Shown piece after piece: positions 1 to 8,651 of a DNA stretch of 64,000 nucleotides. Each line of letters begins with the position of its first letter. Positions within the stretch are counted from its first letter, which is position 1. Source of the stretch: Xanthomonas hyacinthi (lineage in GTDB: Bacteria; Pseudomonadota; Gammaproteobacteria; Xanthomonadales; Xanthomonadaceae); the NCBI RefSeq assembly GCF_009769165.1, contig NZ_CP043476.1, positions 2,053,001 to 2,117,000 on the forward strand, in the 5' to 3' direction. The notes beneath the pieces are model-generated. The model was not told where the DNA came from. It was given only the letters and a program-made list of their open reading frames with translations, and did not search any database. Both the position numbers and the translations under genes were made by a program.

Positions 1-112
1 TCGTGCAGCTGAATTGCCGCACCCGTCAGCGGCGCAGTGCGCCGCCGCCTTGGAAAAAGCCGTGAAGGTCTGTCTACAATCGGGTGACCCCCATCCGAGT
101 TGCCGCCCGCCG

Positions 113-862
113 ATGACGCCTGCGCCCTTCCTGATCCTCGAAACCGGCGAGCCGGTGGCGACGATGCGGCGCTACGGGCGCTTTCCGCACTGGATCCGCG
201 TCGCCGCCGGCCTGGCCGCGCGCGACACGGTGGTCGCCAATGTCGCCGGCGCCGCCGCATTGCCCGCGCGCGACGGCTTCGCCGGGATCATCGTTACCGG
301 CTCGGCCGCCTTCGTCACCGACCGCGCCGACTGGAGCGAGCGTTCGGCCGACTGGCTGCGCGAGGCCGCCCACGAAGGAATTCCGCTGCTGGGCATCTGC
401 TACGGCCACCAGTTGCTGGCGCATGCGCTGGGCGGGGAAGTCGCCTACAACCCGGCCGGGCGCGAATCGGGCACCGTGCACATCGACCTGCATCCGCCGG
501 CGTTCGACGATCCGCTGTTCGCCGGCCTGCCCGAGCGCTTCCCGGCCCACGCCACGCACCTGCAGACGGTGCTGCGCGCGCCGGACGGCGCCACCGTGCT
601 GGCGCGCTCGGCGCAGGACCAGTGCCATGCCTTCCGCTGGGGCGAGGCGGCCTGGGGCGTGCAGTTCCACCCGGAATTCGCCACCCACCACATGCGCGGC
701 TACGTGCATGCCCGCGCCGAGTGTCTACGCAGCGCCGGCCGCTGTGCCCGGACCATCGCCCGCGAGGTCAGCGCCGCGCCGCTGGCGCGCAAGCTGCTGC
801 GGCGCTTCGTTCAGCACGCGCGCGGTCAGCAAACCGCCGGCGGCCAGGCAAAATCGCGATAA
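113..862 (+). CDS. Class I glutamine amidotransferase (GATase1) family protein
   Basis: Predicted stand-alone glutamine amidotransferase domain of 249 residues; the acceptor substrate is unknown. The nucleophile elbow GICYGHQLL places the catalytic Cys at residue 96, and GVQFHPEF supplies the triad His186 and Glu188. The family includes GMP-synthase-like proteins of about 230-250 residues that lack the synthetase domain, so the length fits. I start at the ATG at 113 because the protein begins with a typical beta-strand there; an in-frame ATG at 14 would add 33 residues without family character. The next gene begins 47 bases downstream on the same strand. Enzyme class is firm; physiological role is not. 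Confidence 0.85.
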   Translation: MTPAPFLILETGEPVATMRRYGRFPHWIRVAAGLAARDTVVANVAGAAALPARDGFAGIIVTGSAAFVTDRADWSERSADWLREAAHEGIPLLGICYGHQLLAHALGGEVAYNPAGRESGTVHIDLHPPAFDDPLFAGLPERFPAHATHLQTVLRAPDGATVLARSAQDQCHAFRWGEAAWGVQFHPEFATHHMRGYVHARAECLRSAGRCARTIAREVSAAPLARKLLRRFVQHARGQQTAGGQAKSR

Positions 863-909
863 TCTGTACACGCGCCGCGCTGTACGGCGTCCCCCACTTC
901 GGATTGGCA

Positions 910-1806
910 ATGATCGAGATTCGCAAGCTGCCGGCCTCGGCCGGCGCGGAATGGCTGTTGAGCGGGATTGCGCTGCTGCGCCGGGCGCCGCTGGCGTTGG
1001 GCCTGCTGGGCGTGATCTGGGGCCTGGCGGCGCTGCTGGCGCTGCTGCTGGGCGCGCTGAATCCAACCCTGGGCATGCTCGCGCAACTGCTGCTGGGCCT
1101 GGCCGGGCCGTTGCTGTTCGGCGGGCTGGTGTGGGCGGTGCGCGAAGTGGATCAGGGCCGCAGCGCGCAGCCGGCGCACCTGCTGCAGGGCCTGCACGAC
1201 GGCCGCGCGCCGCGCCTGCTGGTGGCGCTGCTGCCGCAGGTGCTGGTCGGCCTGGCGCTGGGCGCGCTGGCGCTGGTGGTGGTCGGCCAGAGCGGCTGGG
1301 AGCAGCTGGGCACGGTGATGAACCAGCTCAACGAGCTCGGCCAGTCCAGCGCCCAGCCGGATCCGGCGCAGGTCGAGCAGCTGGTGGCCACGCTGCCGGC
1401 CATGCGCATCCTGCTGTGGCTGCTGCTGGTGTTCGTGGGCTTCGTGGCGGTGACCCTGACCCTGTTCGTGCTTGCCCCGCAGGTGATGTTCGACGGCCGC
1501 GGCGGCCTGGCGGCGATGCGCAACAGCCTGCGCGCCTGCCTGCACAACCTGCCGGCGATGCTGGTGTTCTTCGTGCTCGCCTTCATCGCGATGTTCGCGC
1601 TGTATTTCGCGCTGGTGCTGGTGATCCTGCTGCTGCAGGCGCTGGCCGGGCCGACCATCGCCGCCCTAGTCGCGCAATTGCTGCTGATGGCGCTGGCGCT
1701 GCCGGCGCTGGCCGGCGCGGTGTACGCGGCGTGGAAGCAGATGTTCGTGCACCGCGGCGATGCCGCGTCGGCGGTGCCGCCGCCTTCGAATGTGTTTGCA
1801 GCTTGA
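910..1806 (+). CDS. BPSS1780-type integral membrane protein
   Basis: A 298-residue polytopic inner-membrane protein of unknown function. The N-terminus MIEIRKLPASAGAEWL, followed by a hydrophobic pair around residues 33-80, a second block around 98-130 and two further segments around 175-275, matches the BPSS1780 family of proteobacterial membrane proteins. A charged, glutamine-rich loop (about residues 137-162) sits in the middle. The protein ends in a short hydrophilic tail. It follows the amidotransferase at 47 bases and may be co-transcribed; a strong intrinsic terminator lies about 60 bases after its stop. No enzymatic motif is visible. Confidence 0.75.
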   Translation: MIEIRKLPASAGAEWLLSGIALLRRAPLALGLLGVIWGLAALLALLLGALNPTLGMLAQLLLGLAGPLLFGGLVWAVREVDQGRSAQPAHLLQGLHDGRAPRLLVALLPQVLVGLALGALALVVVGQSGWEQLGTVMNQLNELGQSSAQPDPAQVEQLVATLPAMRILLWLLLVFVGFVAVTLTLFVLAPQVMFDGRGGLAAMRNSLRACLHNLPAMLVFFVLAFIAMFALYFALVLVILLLQALAGPTIAALVAQLLLMALALPALAGAVYAAWKQMFVHRGDAASAVPPPSNVFAA

Positions 1807-1849
1807 GAGCTGGGAATCGGGAACGGGGAATCGGGAATCGGGAATCGGT
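1807..1849. repeat. GGGAATCGG-type short tandem repeat
   Basis: Five imperfect copies of an 8-9 base unit (GGGAATCGG and variants) lie directly after the stop codon. The same unit, in either orientation, recurs in other intergenic gaps of this window (near 9585, 32580, 33480 and 57035), never inside a recognised gene. Confidence 0.7.
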
Positions 1850-1863
1850 AACAGCAACAGCAG

Positions 1864-1890
1864 GCGGCCCTTCGGGGCCGCTTCTTTTTT
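1864..1890 (+). terminator. Intrinsic terminator after the BPSS1780-type gene
   Basis: Stem GCGGCCC / GGGCCGC (7 bp, perfect) closed by a TTCG tetraloop and followed by TTCTTTTTT. This is a textbook rho-independent terminator on the plus strand. Confidence 0.9.
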
Positions 1891-1990
1891 GCGTGATGTG
1901 CGGGCGAGATCCGCTGGTTGCTGCGGCACTAAGCGGTGCCCGCTGGTGCGGGGAGCCTTCAGCCCCGACGCACTACGCCGTTCCCATTCC

Positions 1991-2731
1991 CTATTCCCGA
2001 GCCTCGATTCCCGGCTTCTTGGTTACCGCACTGGCCGCAATGATGCCGATCTCGTACAGCAGGCACATCGGGAGTGCCAGCATCAGCTGCGAGACCACGT
2101 CCGGCGGGGTCAGCACCGCGGCCAGCACGAAGATGCCGACCACCGCGTAGCCACGGCCTTCGCGCAGCTGCTGCGGGGTGACCCAGCCGAGCAGGGCCAG
2201 GATCACCAGCGCCACCGGCAGTTCGAAGCTGGCGCCGAAGGCGAAGAAGATCGCCAGCACGAAGTCCAGGTAGGAGCCTGCGTCGGGGGTGAGCTGGATG
2301 ATGTCCGGCTTGAACGTGGTCAGGAAATGGAACACCGCCGGCAGCACCAGGAAGTAGGCGAACGCGCAGCCCACGTAGAACAGCAGCACCGCCGAGGCCA
2401 GCAACGGCAGCGCCAGGCGCTTCTCGCGCTGGTATAGGCCCGGCGCGACGAACGCCCAGGCCTGGTACAGCAGCCACGGCACGGCGATGAACACGCCGAG
2501 GAAGAAGGTCAGCTTGATCGGCGCCAACACCGCGCCGGCAGGATGGGTGGCGATCACGCTCTGGCCCAGCGGCAGCTGCGCGAGCATCGGCGCGGCCAGC
2601 CAGGTGTAGATGCGCTTGGAGAACGGCAACAACGCCACGACCACCACGGCCAGGCCGATCAGTGCGCGCATCAGCCGCGCGCGCAATTCGACCAGATGCT
2701 CGATCAGGCTGCTTTCGGCTTCCGGATTCAT
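1991..2731 (-). CDS. tatC: Sec-independent protein translocase subunit TatC
   Basis: Core membrane subunit of the twin-arginine translocase; binds Tat signal peptides together with TatB. The protein has 246 residues and six predicted membrane spans, near the usual 240-260. The N-terminal SSLIEHLVELRARLMRA, with the conserved HLxELRxR element, is diagnostic, as is the conserved FxxxxxFGxxFELP region (FAFGASFELPVALV). The start codon overlaps the tatB stop by 4 bases, so translation is coupled in a tatABC operon on the minus strand. A likely Tat substrate, the DUF1501 protein, lies far away at 53.6 kb. Confidence 0.95.
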   Translation of the reverse strand: MNPEAESSLIEHLVELRARLMRALIGLAVVVVALLPFSKRIYTWLAAPMLAQLPLGQSVIATHPAGAVLAPIKLTFFLGVFIAVPWLLYQAWAFVAPGLYQREKRLALPLLASAVLLFYVGCAFAYFLVLPAVFHFLTTFKPDIIQLTPDAGSYLDFVLAIFFAFGASFELPVALVILALLGWVTPQQLREGRGYAVVGIFVLAAVLTPPDVVSQLMLALPMCLLYEIGIIAASAVTKKPGIEARE

Positions 2732-3234
2732 CGCGGCGCCTCAGGGTCGCCGCTGGGCGGTGCGGCGCCAGGCGCCGGCGCGGCGGCGGGTGCGTGCGGG
2801 TGCGGCATCGCCGCCGCCGCCGTGGTGGGCGCGGTGGATGGCCCCGCGGCGGCGGGGACGCTGGACGGCGGCCGCGGTTCGGGCGCTGGCGTCGCCGGTT
2901 CGGCGGGCGCCGGCGCGGCGTCGGCGAGCGGTTCCGGTCCGCTCGGGTCGATCTCGCGGCGCAGCGCGTCGGTCTCGCGCTGCAGCTGCTGGCCGCTGTC
3001 GCGCAACTGCGATTCGGCCTGGCGCAGCGAGGCCTGCACGTCCTGCAGGCTGCGCTTGAGTTCCTCGGCCTCCAGTTCGCGTTCCAGTTCCTGCTTCACC
3101 GAGTCCCACTGCGCGCGCGCGCGGCGCACCCACAGTCCGGCGAAGCGCGCGGCCTTGGGCAGGCGTTCCGGGCCGAGCACCACCAGCGCCACCACGGCGA
3201 TCAGCAGCAGTTCGCTGAATCCGATATCGAACAC
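2728..3234 (-). CDS. tatB: Sec-independent protein translocase subunit TatB
   Basis: TatB forms the substrate receptor with TatC. The 168-residue protein starts at a GTG and has the characteristic N-terminus FDIGFSELLLIAVVALVVLGPERLP: one membrane span, a Gly-Pro hinge, then a charged amphipathic helix (about residues 24-85). The last 80 residues are Pro/Ala-rich and low in complexity, as is common for TatB tails. It lies 17 bases downstream of tatA and overlaps tatC by 4 bases. The FSELLL element separates it from TatA. Confidence 0.95.
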   Translation of the reverse strand: MFDIGFSELLLIAVVALVVLGPERLPKAARFAGLWVRRARAQWDSVKQELERELEAEELKRSLQDVQASLRQAESQLRDSGQQLQRETDALRREIDPSGPEPLADAAPAPAEPATPAPEPRPPSSVPAAAGPSTAPTTAAAAMPHPHAPAAAPAPGAAPPSGDPEAPR

Positions 3235-3251
3235 GCCGGCGGCTTCCTGAT

Positions 3252-3485
3252 TCAGCGCGCGTCGCGGTCGCGTTCGGCCTGGGTCTGGGTCTCGCGGGAC
3301 TGTTCGCTGCTGCGCGACGCGTCGCCGAGCTGGCCGGCGGGTTTGTCCTCGTCGCGCATGCCTTTCTTGAATTCCTTGACCGCGCTGCCCAGATCCTTGG
3401 CACCGCTGGTCAGCCGCTTGGTGCCGAACACCAGCAGCACGATCACCAGCACCACAAGCCAGTGCCAGATGCTAAAACCGCCCAT
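3252..3485 (-). CDS. tatA: Sec-independent protein translocase subunit TatA
   Basis: Pore-forming component of the Tat system, 77 residues. The sequence [25 protein letters not shown] gives one N-terminal membrane span followed by the FGTKRL hinge and an amphipathic helix ([17 protein letters not shown]). The tail is short and polar. I start at the ATG at 3485; a longer in-frame ORF upstream would put charged residues before the span. It is the first gene of the tatABC operon, with no recognisable terminator between the genes. Confidence 0.95.
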   Translation of the reverse strand: MGGFSIWHWLVVLVIVLLVFGTKRLTSGAKDLGSAVKEFKKGMRDEDKPAGQLGDASRSSEQSRETQTQAERDRDAR

Positions 3486-3560
3486 GATCCGCTCGCAGAG
3501 AAGTCGTAAGGAACGAGCAGGATAACGCACCGCGCCGCGGTGCGTTCAGTGCCGCGGATT

Positions 3561-4445
3561 CTAGTGGTTGCCGTCCAGCGACTCGGTGCGGATCTCGCCT
3601 TCGGACACCGGCTGGAAGCCCTGCCGCGGCGGCGTCTGCGGCGGGGCCTGCAAGGGCGCGGTGCTGGCGCCGTCGGCGGGTGCGGCGACCGCTGGCGGTG
3701 CGGCGTGCGCCGCCGGCTGCGGTCGCGGCGGGGTGGCCGTGGAGGTGCCGCGGTTCTGCCGCGCCGCGTAGGTGGCTTCCTCGAGCTTGTCGCGGAAGGC
3801 GACCACGTCGTTGGACGGCAGGCCGGTGGCGCGGCCTTCGAAGATCATCCGCGGGGTGGTGTTGCTGCCGTACACGTTGAGATCGGCGGCATCGTCGATC
3901 TGCAGCGCTGCGCCGTCCAGCGCCACCCCGGCGAACAGGCCGCGCGCGCGCGACCACGACCAGATCTCGGCCTTGAGCTGGCCGTCGGTGGCGGCGGAGG
4001 CGTTGCGCCCGACTGGGCCGGCGGCGACGCCGGCATCGGCGCCGAGGGTGAACTTGCCGTTGACGATGTTGTCCAGGCTGCGGTCGTTGCGGAACACCAG
4101 CACCACGTCGGAGGACTGCACGCCGACCTGGAAGCCGATGCTGCCGCCGGTGAGCTTGACGAACACCGGGTTGGACCAGGTGCCGTCGGGGCGCTTGACC
4201 GACATCAGGCCGTGGCCGCGGCGGCCGCCGATGACCAGGCCGGCCTTGAGCGTGTCCGGGATCACCACGATCGCGCGGCCCTCGTCGAGCAGCTTGTCGG
4301 GGATGGATTGCTCCGGGATCTGCTGGATGTCGCTCAGCACGCGCAGCGCGTTGCGGGCGCGCTCGTCTTCTTCCGGGCCGGCCACGGCGTGGCCGACGAA
4401 CAGCGTGGTACTCAACAACAGGGCGAGGCGCGGCAGGCGGGGCAT
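3561..4445 (-). CDS. SYLF-domain (YSC84-like) exported lipid-binding protein
   Basis: A 294-residue protein with a signal peptide (MPRLPRLALLLSTTLFVGHAVA). The next 200 residues match the SYLF/YSC84 family: the IPEQSIPDKLLDEGRAIVVIP opening, then the GGRRGHGLMSVK and GGSIGFQVGVQSSDVVLVF blocks. In eukaryotes SYLF domains bind phosphoinositides; bacterial members are exported and of unclear role. The C-terminal 60 residues are a Pro/Ala/Gln-rich linker. I start at the ATG at 4445, immediately before the signal peptide. It is transcribed divergently from the arginase gene. Confidence 0.85.
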   Translation of the reverse strand: MPRLPRLALLLSTTLFVGHAVAGPEEDERARNALRVLSDIQQIPEQSIPDKLLDEGRAIVVIPDTLKAGLVIGGRRGHGLMSVKRPDGTWSNPVFVKLTGGSIGFQVGVQSSDVVLVFRNDRSLDNIVNGKFTLGADAGVAAGPVGRNASAATDGQLKAEIWSWSRARGLFAGVALDGAALQIDDAADLNVYGSNTTPRMIFEGRATGLPSNDVVAFRDKLEEATYAARQNRGTSTATPPRPQPAAHAAPPAVAAPADGASTAPLQAPPQTPPRQGFQPVSEGEIRTESLDGNH

Positions 4446-4607
4446 GGCGGGCTTCCGAAATAGGTCCGCAGCAAGATACTGCAAGTCCTTGAAGTTAGTC
4501 ACAGCGCAATGAATCGGCAATGAGTGCGCGCGGCCTGCCGCGCCGCGGCGGGTCGGGTTGCGGCCGGCTGGTTAGACTGGCGCACACTATTGCTGGAGCG
4601 CGTGCGC

Positions 4608-5531
4608 ATGAATTCCTGTTCTCTGCCGGTATCCCTGATCGGCGTTCCTACCGACATCGGTGCCGGTCACCGTGGCGCGCGCATGGGCCCGGAGGCGCTG
4701 CGCATCGCCGGCCTGCACGAGGCGCTGGCCAATCGCGGCATCGAGGTACGCGATCTGGGCAACCTCGACGGTCCGCGCAACCCGTGGCAGTCCCCGGTCG
4801 GCGGCTACCGCCACCTGGACGAGGTGGTGGCCTGGAACCGTGCGCTGATGGAGGCCAGCTACGCCGAGCTGCGCGCCGGGCGCATGCCGATCATGCTTGG
4901 CGGCGATCATTGCCTGGGCATCGGCTCGATCACCGCGGTGGCGCGGCATTGCCGCGAGCAGGGGCGCAAGCTGCGGGTGCTGTGGCTGGATGCGCATTCG
5001 GACTTCAACACCAGCGAGGTGACCCCGTCGGGCAACGTGCACGGCATGCCGGTGGCCTGCCTGTGCGGGCTGGGGCCGCAGGCGCTGACCGAACTGGGCG
5101 GCGCCGCGCCGGCGCTGCGCCCGGAGCAGGTCCGCCAGATCGGCATCCGCTCGGTGGATCCGGACGAGAAGCGGCTGATCAAGCAGCGCCGCATCGATGT
5201 GTACGACATGCGCTACATCGACGAGATGGGCATGAAGCGGACCATGGAGGCGGCGTTGGACGGGGTCGATGCCGAGACCCACCTGCACGTCAGCTTCGAC
5301 GTGGATTTCCTCGACCCCAGCATCGCTCCCGGCGTCGGCACCACCGTGCCCGGCGGGCCGAATTACCGCGAAGCCCAGCTGGTGATGGAGATGATCGCCG
5401 ACAGCGGGCGCATGGGCTCGCTGGACATCGTCGAGCTCAATCCGGTGCTGGACCATCGCAATCTGACCGCCGAGCTGGCGGTGGACCTGGTCGAGAGCCT
5501 GTTCGGCAAGTCCACGCTGATGCGCGACTGA
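4608..5531 (+). CDS. rocF: Arginase
   Basis: Hydrolyses L-arginine to ornithine and urea with a binuclear manganese centre. The 307-residue length is that of bacterial arginases. The metal-binding motifs are all present: GGDHCLGIGS, WLDAHSDFNT and SFDVDFLDPSIAPGVGT, with the late SLDIVELNP motif. The opening VSLIGVPTDIGAGHRGARMGPEALR is typical of the arginase branch rather than agmatinase. The ATG at 4608 begins just before this strand. No ornithine-catabolic gene lies next to it, so it appears to be a solitary gene. Confidence 0.93.
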   Translation: MNSCSLPVSLIGVPTDIGAGHRGARMGPEALRIAGLHEALANRGIEVRDLGNLDGPRNPWQSPVGGYRHLDEVVAWNRALMEASYAELRAGRMPIMLGGDHCLGIGSITAVARHCREQGRKLRVLWLDAHSDFNTSEVTPSGNVHGMPVACLCGLGPQALTELGGAAPALRPEQVRQIGIRSVDPDEKRLIKQRRIDVYDMRYIDEMGMKRTMEAALDGVDAETHLHVSFDVDFLDPSIAPGVGTTVPGGPNYREAQLVMEMIADSGRMGSLDIVELNPVLDHRNLTAELAVDLVESLFGKSTLMRD

Positions 5532-5674
5532 TGCGCCTTTCGGCACAAAGCTGAACATTGCGACGCTTCATTCACGTGAAATCCACAGTCATGAAGTCAG
5601 ATTCACCGCCAGACGGCAGCTCGGCAACGGCGATCGCCGCTGCCACCAGACCGATCCACTGCGAGGACTCCACG

Positions 5675-5827
5675 ATGAAGCGACTGCTCACCTTGATGCT
5701 GCTGACCCTGTTCTGTGCGGGCATGCTGACTGGCTGCAACACCATGGCCGGCGCCGGCAAGGACATGCAGGAGGCCGGCCAGAAGGTGGAACACAAGGCC
5801 GACGATTGCAGCGACGGCAAGTGCTGA
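5675..5827 (+). CDS. Entericidin A/B-like small lipoprotein, copy 1
   Basis: A 50-residue lipoprotein with N-terminus MKRLLTLMLLTLFCAGMLTGCNTMAG: hydrophobic signal and lipobox LTGC. The mature part has the entericidin signature (C)NTxAGAGKDxxxAGxKVE. It ends in a short Cys-containing tail (DDCSDGKC). In E. coli ecnA/ecnB form an antidote/toxin pair; whether that holds here is unknown. I start at the ATG at 5675. A paralogue follows 100 bases downstream. Confidence 0.88.
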   Translation: MKRLLTLMLLTLFCAGMLTGCNTMAGAGKDMQEAGQKVEHKADDCSDGKC

Positions 5828-5926
5828 GCGATCTTCCGCAGTGGCTTGGCTTTACCGATCTACCCAATGCGTAACCCTGACGCGGCCGCACGCCGCGTTC
5901 CCATGACCAATGAAGGAGTAAGACCT

Positions 5927-6061
5927 ATGAAGCGTACTTTTGCGTGGATGCTGCTGGCGATGTTCTCGGTGGGCCTGCTGTCGGGCTGCAACACGGTTGC
6001 CGGTGCCGGCAAGGACGTGAAGAGCGCCGGCGAGAAGGTCGAAGACGCTGCCAAGAACTGA
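5927..6061 (+). CDS. Entericidin-like small lipoprotein, copy 2
   Basis: A 44-residue lipoprotein, MKRTFAWMLLAMFSVGLLSGCN with lipobox LSGC, followed by TVAGAGKDVKSAGEKVEDAAK. A strong ribosome binding site (AAGGAG, 5913-5918) is placed 8 bases before the ATG. It is a tandem paralogue of the previous gene without the Cys-rich tail. The tandem arrangement recalls the ecnAB locus, but the order of antidote and toxin cannot be inferred from sequence. A terminator follows. Confidence 0.9.
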   Translation: MKRTFAWMLLAMFSVGLLSGCNTVAGAGKDVKSAGEKVEDAAKN

Positions 6062-6083
6062 GCCCCGCGCTCGGTGACGAAAG

Positions 6084-6112
6084 ACGGGTCGGCTTGCCGG
6101 CCCGTTTTTTTT
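6084..6112 (+). terminator. Intrinsic terminator after the entericidin pair
   Basis: Stem ACGGGTCGG / CCGGCCCGT (one G-T pair) with a CTTG loop, followed by a run of eight T residues. Confidence 0.9.
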
Positions 6113-6124
6113 GCCTCGCGCGGC

Positions 6125-6967
6125 TCAGCGCAGCGGCGGATCCGGCACGAAGTCGCCGGGGAAGGCATCCGCTGCCGCGGCCACGCGCGGGTAGCGCCGC
6201 GGCCGCGGGATCACGCCGCGTGCGATCAGCCGCGCACGGCTGTCGTAGCGCAGTTGCAGGCGCTGCTGCGGCACGTCGCTGGCGCGTTCGAACGCGGTGA
6301 CGCTGGAGGGCGACCATTCGCGTTCGCCATGGCCGGTGCCCAGGCGCTGCGCCTTGCCCAGCGCGGCATCGCTTTCCTGCATTCGCGCGGCTGCCGCGGG
6401 GGCGGCCGCCGCCATCGGCGCGTCCGCGCGCTCGCGGCGCTGCTCGACGCTCGCCTGCGGCACGATCGTCGGCGCCTCGTCGAACACCGCCATGCCGATC
6501 ACGCCGACGTTGTCGGGGCGGCCGGTGCGCGCGGCGTAGCTGTCGGCGAGGTCGGTGAACACGAACTGCGCGATCTCGCGCTGCGACTTGCGCCAGCCGG
6601 CGATCTCGCTGCTCTGCCATGGGTCCAGCACGTAGCCGCGCTGGTCGCTGGACGCGGTTTCGCCGCTGACCGCGTTGACCCCGTCCACCGACAGCACCAC
6701 CAGCACACGGCGGTCGCTGCGGTTGGTCAGGCGCAGCGCATAGCGGTGGCCCGGTTCGGCAGCGATCCAGCGTTCGCCGCGCTTTGCGTATTGCGGCAGG
6801 TCGGCGCCGTCGGCGTCGCGGTCGATCACGCGCAGCGTCACCAGCGGCGAGAGCGCGGGCGGCGCAGGGTAGGGGCGGAAACCGCACATCAGGCCGATGC
6901 ACAGCAAGGCGATCGAGATCGGGACGATCGGGCGGGTCGGGAAAAACAGGCGGGCGGGTTTGCGCAT
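6125..6967 (-). CDS. Conserved exported or membrane-anchored protein of unknown function
   Basis: 280 residues. The N-terminus MRKPARLFFPTRPIVPISIALLCIGLMCGF is a single hydrophobic anchor or signal. The core (about residues 45-165) has a beta-rich pattern with YALRLTNRSDRRVLVVLSVDGVN and YVLDPWQSSEIAGWRKS, like proteins that keep one structural domain in the envelope; I do not recognise a named family with confidence. The C-terminal 110 residues are Ala/Arg-rich and low in complexity. I use the ATG at 6967, which has GTGGAG 8 bases upstream, over an ATG at 7009. It is divergent from trpS. Confidence 0.65.
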   Translation of the reverse strand: MRKPARLFFPTRPIVPISIALLCIGLMCGFRPYPAPPALSPLVTLRVIDRDADGADLPQYAKRGERWIAAEPGHRYALRLTNRSDRRVLVVLSVDGVNAVSGETASSDQRGYVLDPWQSSEIAGWRKSQREIAQFVFTDLADSYAARTGRPDNVGVIGMAVFDEAPTIVPQASVEQRRERADAPMAAAAPAAAARMQESDAALGKAQRLGTGHGEREWSPSSVTAFERASDVPQQRLQLRYDSRARLIARGVIPRPRRYPRVAAAADAFPGDFVPDPPLR

Positions 6968-7078
6968 CACGGCGACTCCACGGAAGGGACCTGCTGTTGA
7001 ACGCGCCATGCGCCGGAACGGGGTTGCCGCGCAGCGGTTAAACTCGCCGGGTTTTCTTCCGGCCGCCGATCCCTCCGC

Positions 7079-8371
7079 ATGACCACCCGCGTCCTTACCG
7101 GCATCACCACCTCCGGCACCCCACACCTGGGCAACTACGTCGGCGCGATCCGCCCGGCGCTGCAGGCCAGCTTGCGGCCCGGCATCGAGAGTTTCTATTT
7201 CCTGGCCGACCTGCACAGCTTGATCAAGGCGCAGGACCCGGCGCGCACCCAGCGCTCGACCCTGGAGATCGCCGCGTCGTGGCTGGCGGCCGGGCTGGAT
7301 CCGTCGAAGGTGTGGTTCTACCGGCAGTCGGACGTGCCGGAAACCAACGAGCTGACCTGGTTCCTGACCTGCGTCGCCGGCAAGGGCATCCTCAACCGCG
7401 CCCACGCCTACAAGGCGGCGGTGGACAAGAACCGCGCCGACGGCGAGGACGACGATGCCGGGGTCGGCGCCGGACTGTTCATGTACCCGGTGCTGATGGC
7501 CGCCGACATCCTGCTGTTCAACGCGCAGCAGGTGCCGGTGGGCCGCGACCAGATCCAGCACATCGAGATGGCGCGCGATTTCGGCCAGCGCTTCAACCAC
7601 GTCTACGGCCGCGACTATTTCACCCTGCCCGAAGCGCTGATCGACGAGAACGTGGCGACGTTGCCCGGGCTGGACGGGCGCAAGATGAGCAAGAGCTACG
7701 ACAACACGATTCCGTTGTTCGCTCCGCGCGAGGAGCTGAAGAAGCGCGTGTTCGCGATCGTCACCGATTCGCGCGCGCCGGGCGAGCCGAAGGACACCGA
7801 GGGGTCGGCGCTGTTCCAGCTGTACCAGGCCTTCGCCACTGTCGAGGAAACGGCCGCGTTCGCGCAGGCCTTCGCCGGCGGTATCGGCTGGGGCGAGGCC
7901 AAGCAGCAGTTGTTCGCGCGCATCGATGCGGAGATCGCGCCGATGCGTGCGCGCTACGAGGCGCTGATGGCGCGGCCGGGCGACATCGAGGCGATCCTGC
8001 GCGATAACGCGCAGCGCCTGCGCGCGCGCCATGCCACGCCGTTCCTGGCCGAGTTGCGCTATGCGGTGGGTCTGCGCGACCTGTCGCTGCGTGAGGCCGG
8101 GCAGGCCGATGCGGCACAGGCCAGGCCGGCGCTGCCGAGCTTCAAGCAGTACCGCGAAGGCGACGGCCGTTTCTACTTCAAGCTGCTCGATGGCGAAGGC
8201 GCGCTGCTGCTGCAGAGCGGCGGCTTCGAGTCGCCGCGCGAGGCCGGGCGCGTGATCGGCACGCTCAAGCAGGTCGCGCAGGCCGATGCGCTACACGGCG
8301 CGGAGCTAACCCTGGCGGTGCCGGCCGAGGCCGTGCTGGCCGCGCTGCAGCGGCTGCGCGACGCGGGCTGA
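7079..8371 (+). CDS. trpS: Tryptophan--tRNA ligase
   Basis: Charges tRNA-Trp. The class I synthetase signatures are clear: the HIGH-type motif TPHLGNY at residues 13-19 and KMSKS at 202-206. The 430-residue protein is longer than the approximately 330-residue E. coli form. The extra C-terminal 100 residues (from about residue 325) contain the segment FKQYREGDGRFYFKLLDGEG, an appended domain found in some proteobacterial TrpS. The ATG at 7079 follows a gap containing no other gene. Confidence 0.95.
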   Translation: MTTRVLTGITTSGTPHLGNYVGAIRPALQASLRPGIESFYFLADLHSLIKAQDPARTQRSTLEIAASWLAAGLDPSKVWFYRQSDVPETNELTWFLTCVAGKGILNRAHAYKAAVDKNRADGEDDDAGVGAGLFMYPVLMAADILLFNAQQVPVGRDQIQHIEMARDFGQRFNHVYGRDYFTLPEALIDENVATLPGLDGRKMSKSYDNTIPLFAPREELKKRVFAIVTDSRAPGEPKDTEGSALFQLYQAFATVEETAAFAQAFAGGIGWGEAKQQLFARIDAEIAPMRARYEALMARPGDIEAILRDNAQRLRARHATPFLAELRYAVGLRDLSLREAGQADAAQARPALPSFKQYREGDGRFYFKLLDGEGALLLQSGGFESPREAGRVIGTLKQVAQADALHGAELTLAVPAEAVLAALQRLRDAG

Positions 8372-8400
8372 GGGTAGACAGCGGGCCGGGCCATGAATGG

Positions 8401-8469
8401 TTGTGGGAGGGACTTCAGTCCCGACGAGGCTTTGGCGATAAGGCGTCGGGACTGAAGTCCCTCCCACAA
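8401..8469. repeat. REP-type palindrome, perfect 25-bp arms
   Basis: Arms 8401-8425 and 8445-8469 are exact reverse complements of 25 bases, with a 19-base loop. The arm core GTGGGAGGGACTTCAGTCCC is a variant of the palindromic repeat seen at 22.6, 32.4, 54.9 and 55.8 kb in this window. Confidence 0.9.
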
Positions 8470-8651
8470 CGGCCGAAGATCGCAGTCGACCGTCATGGCG
8501 GGTCATTCGCGCCGCAGTCCGCCAGGACCGCATGTCCCGATGGCAACCGCGGGTGCCGTGGATGGCTTGAAGACCGAGGCGTAGCCAGCAGGGCTGGCAA
8601 CAACCTCCATACGGCCTAGAATGGAGCTTCGCCCAGCCACCGCCCTGCGCC

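Noticed and set aside
50..80. TTGGAA / TACAAT promoter in front of the amidotransferase gene
   Set aside because: The spacer of 19 bases is long and the -35 match weak; not enough to claim a promoter.
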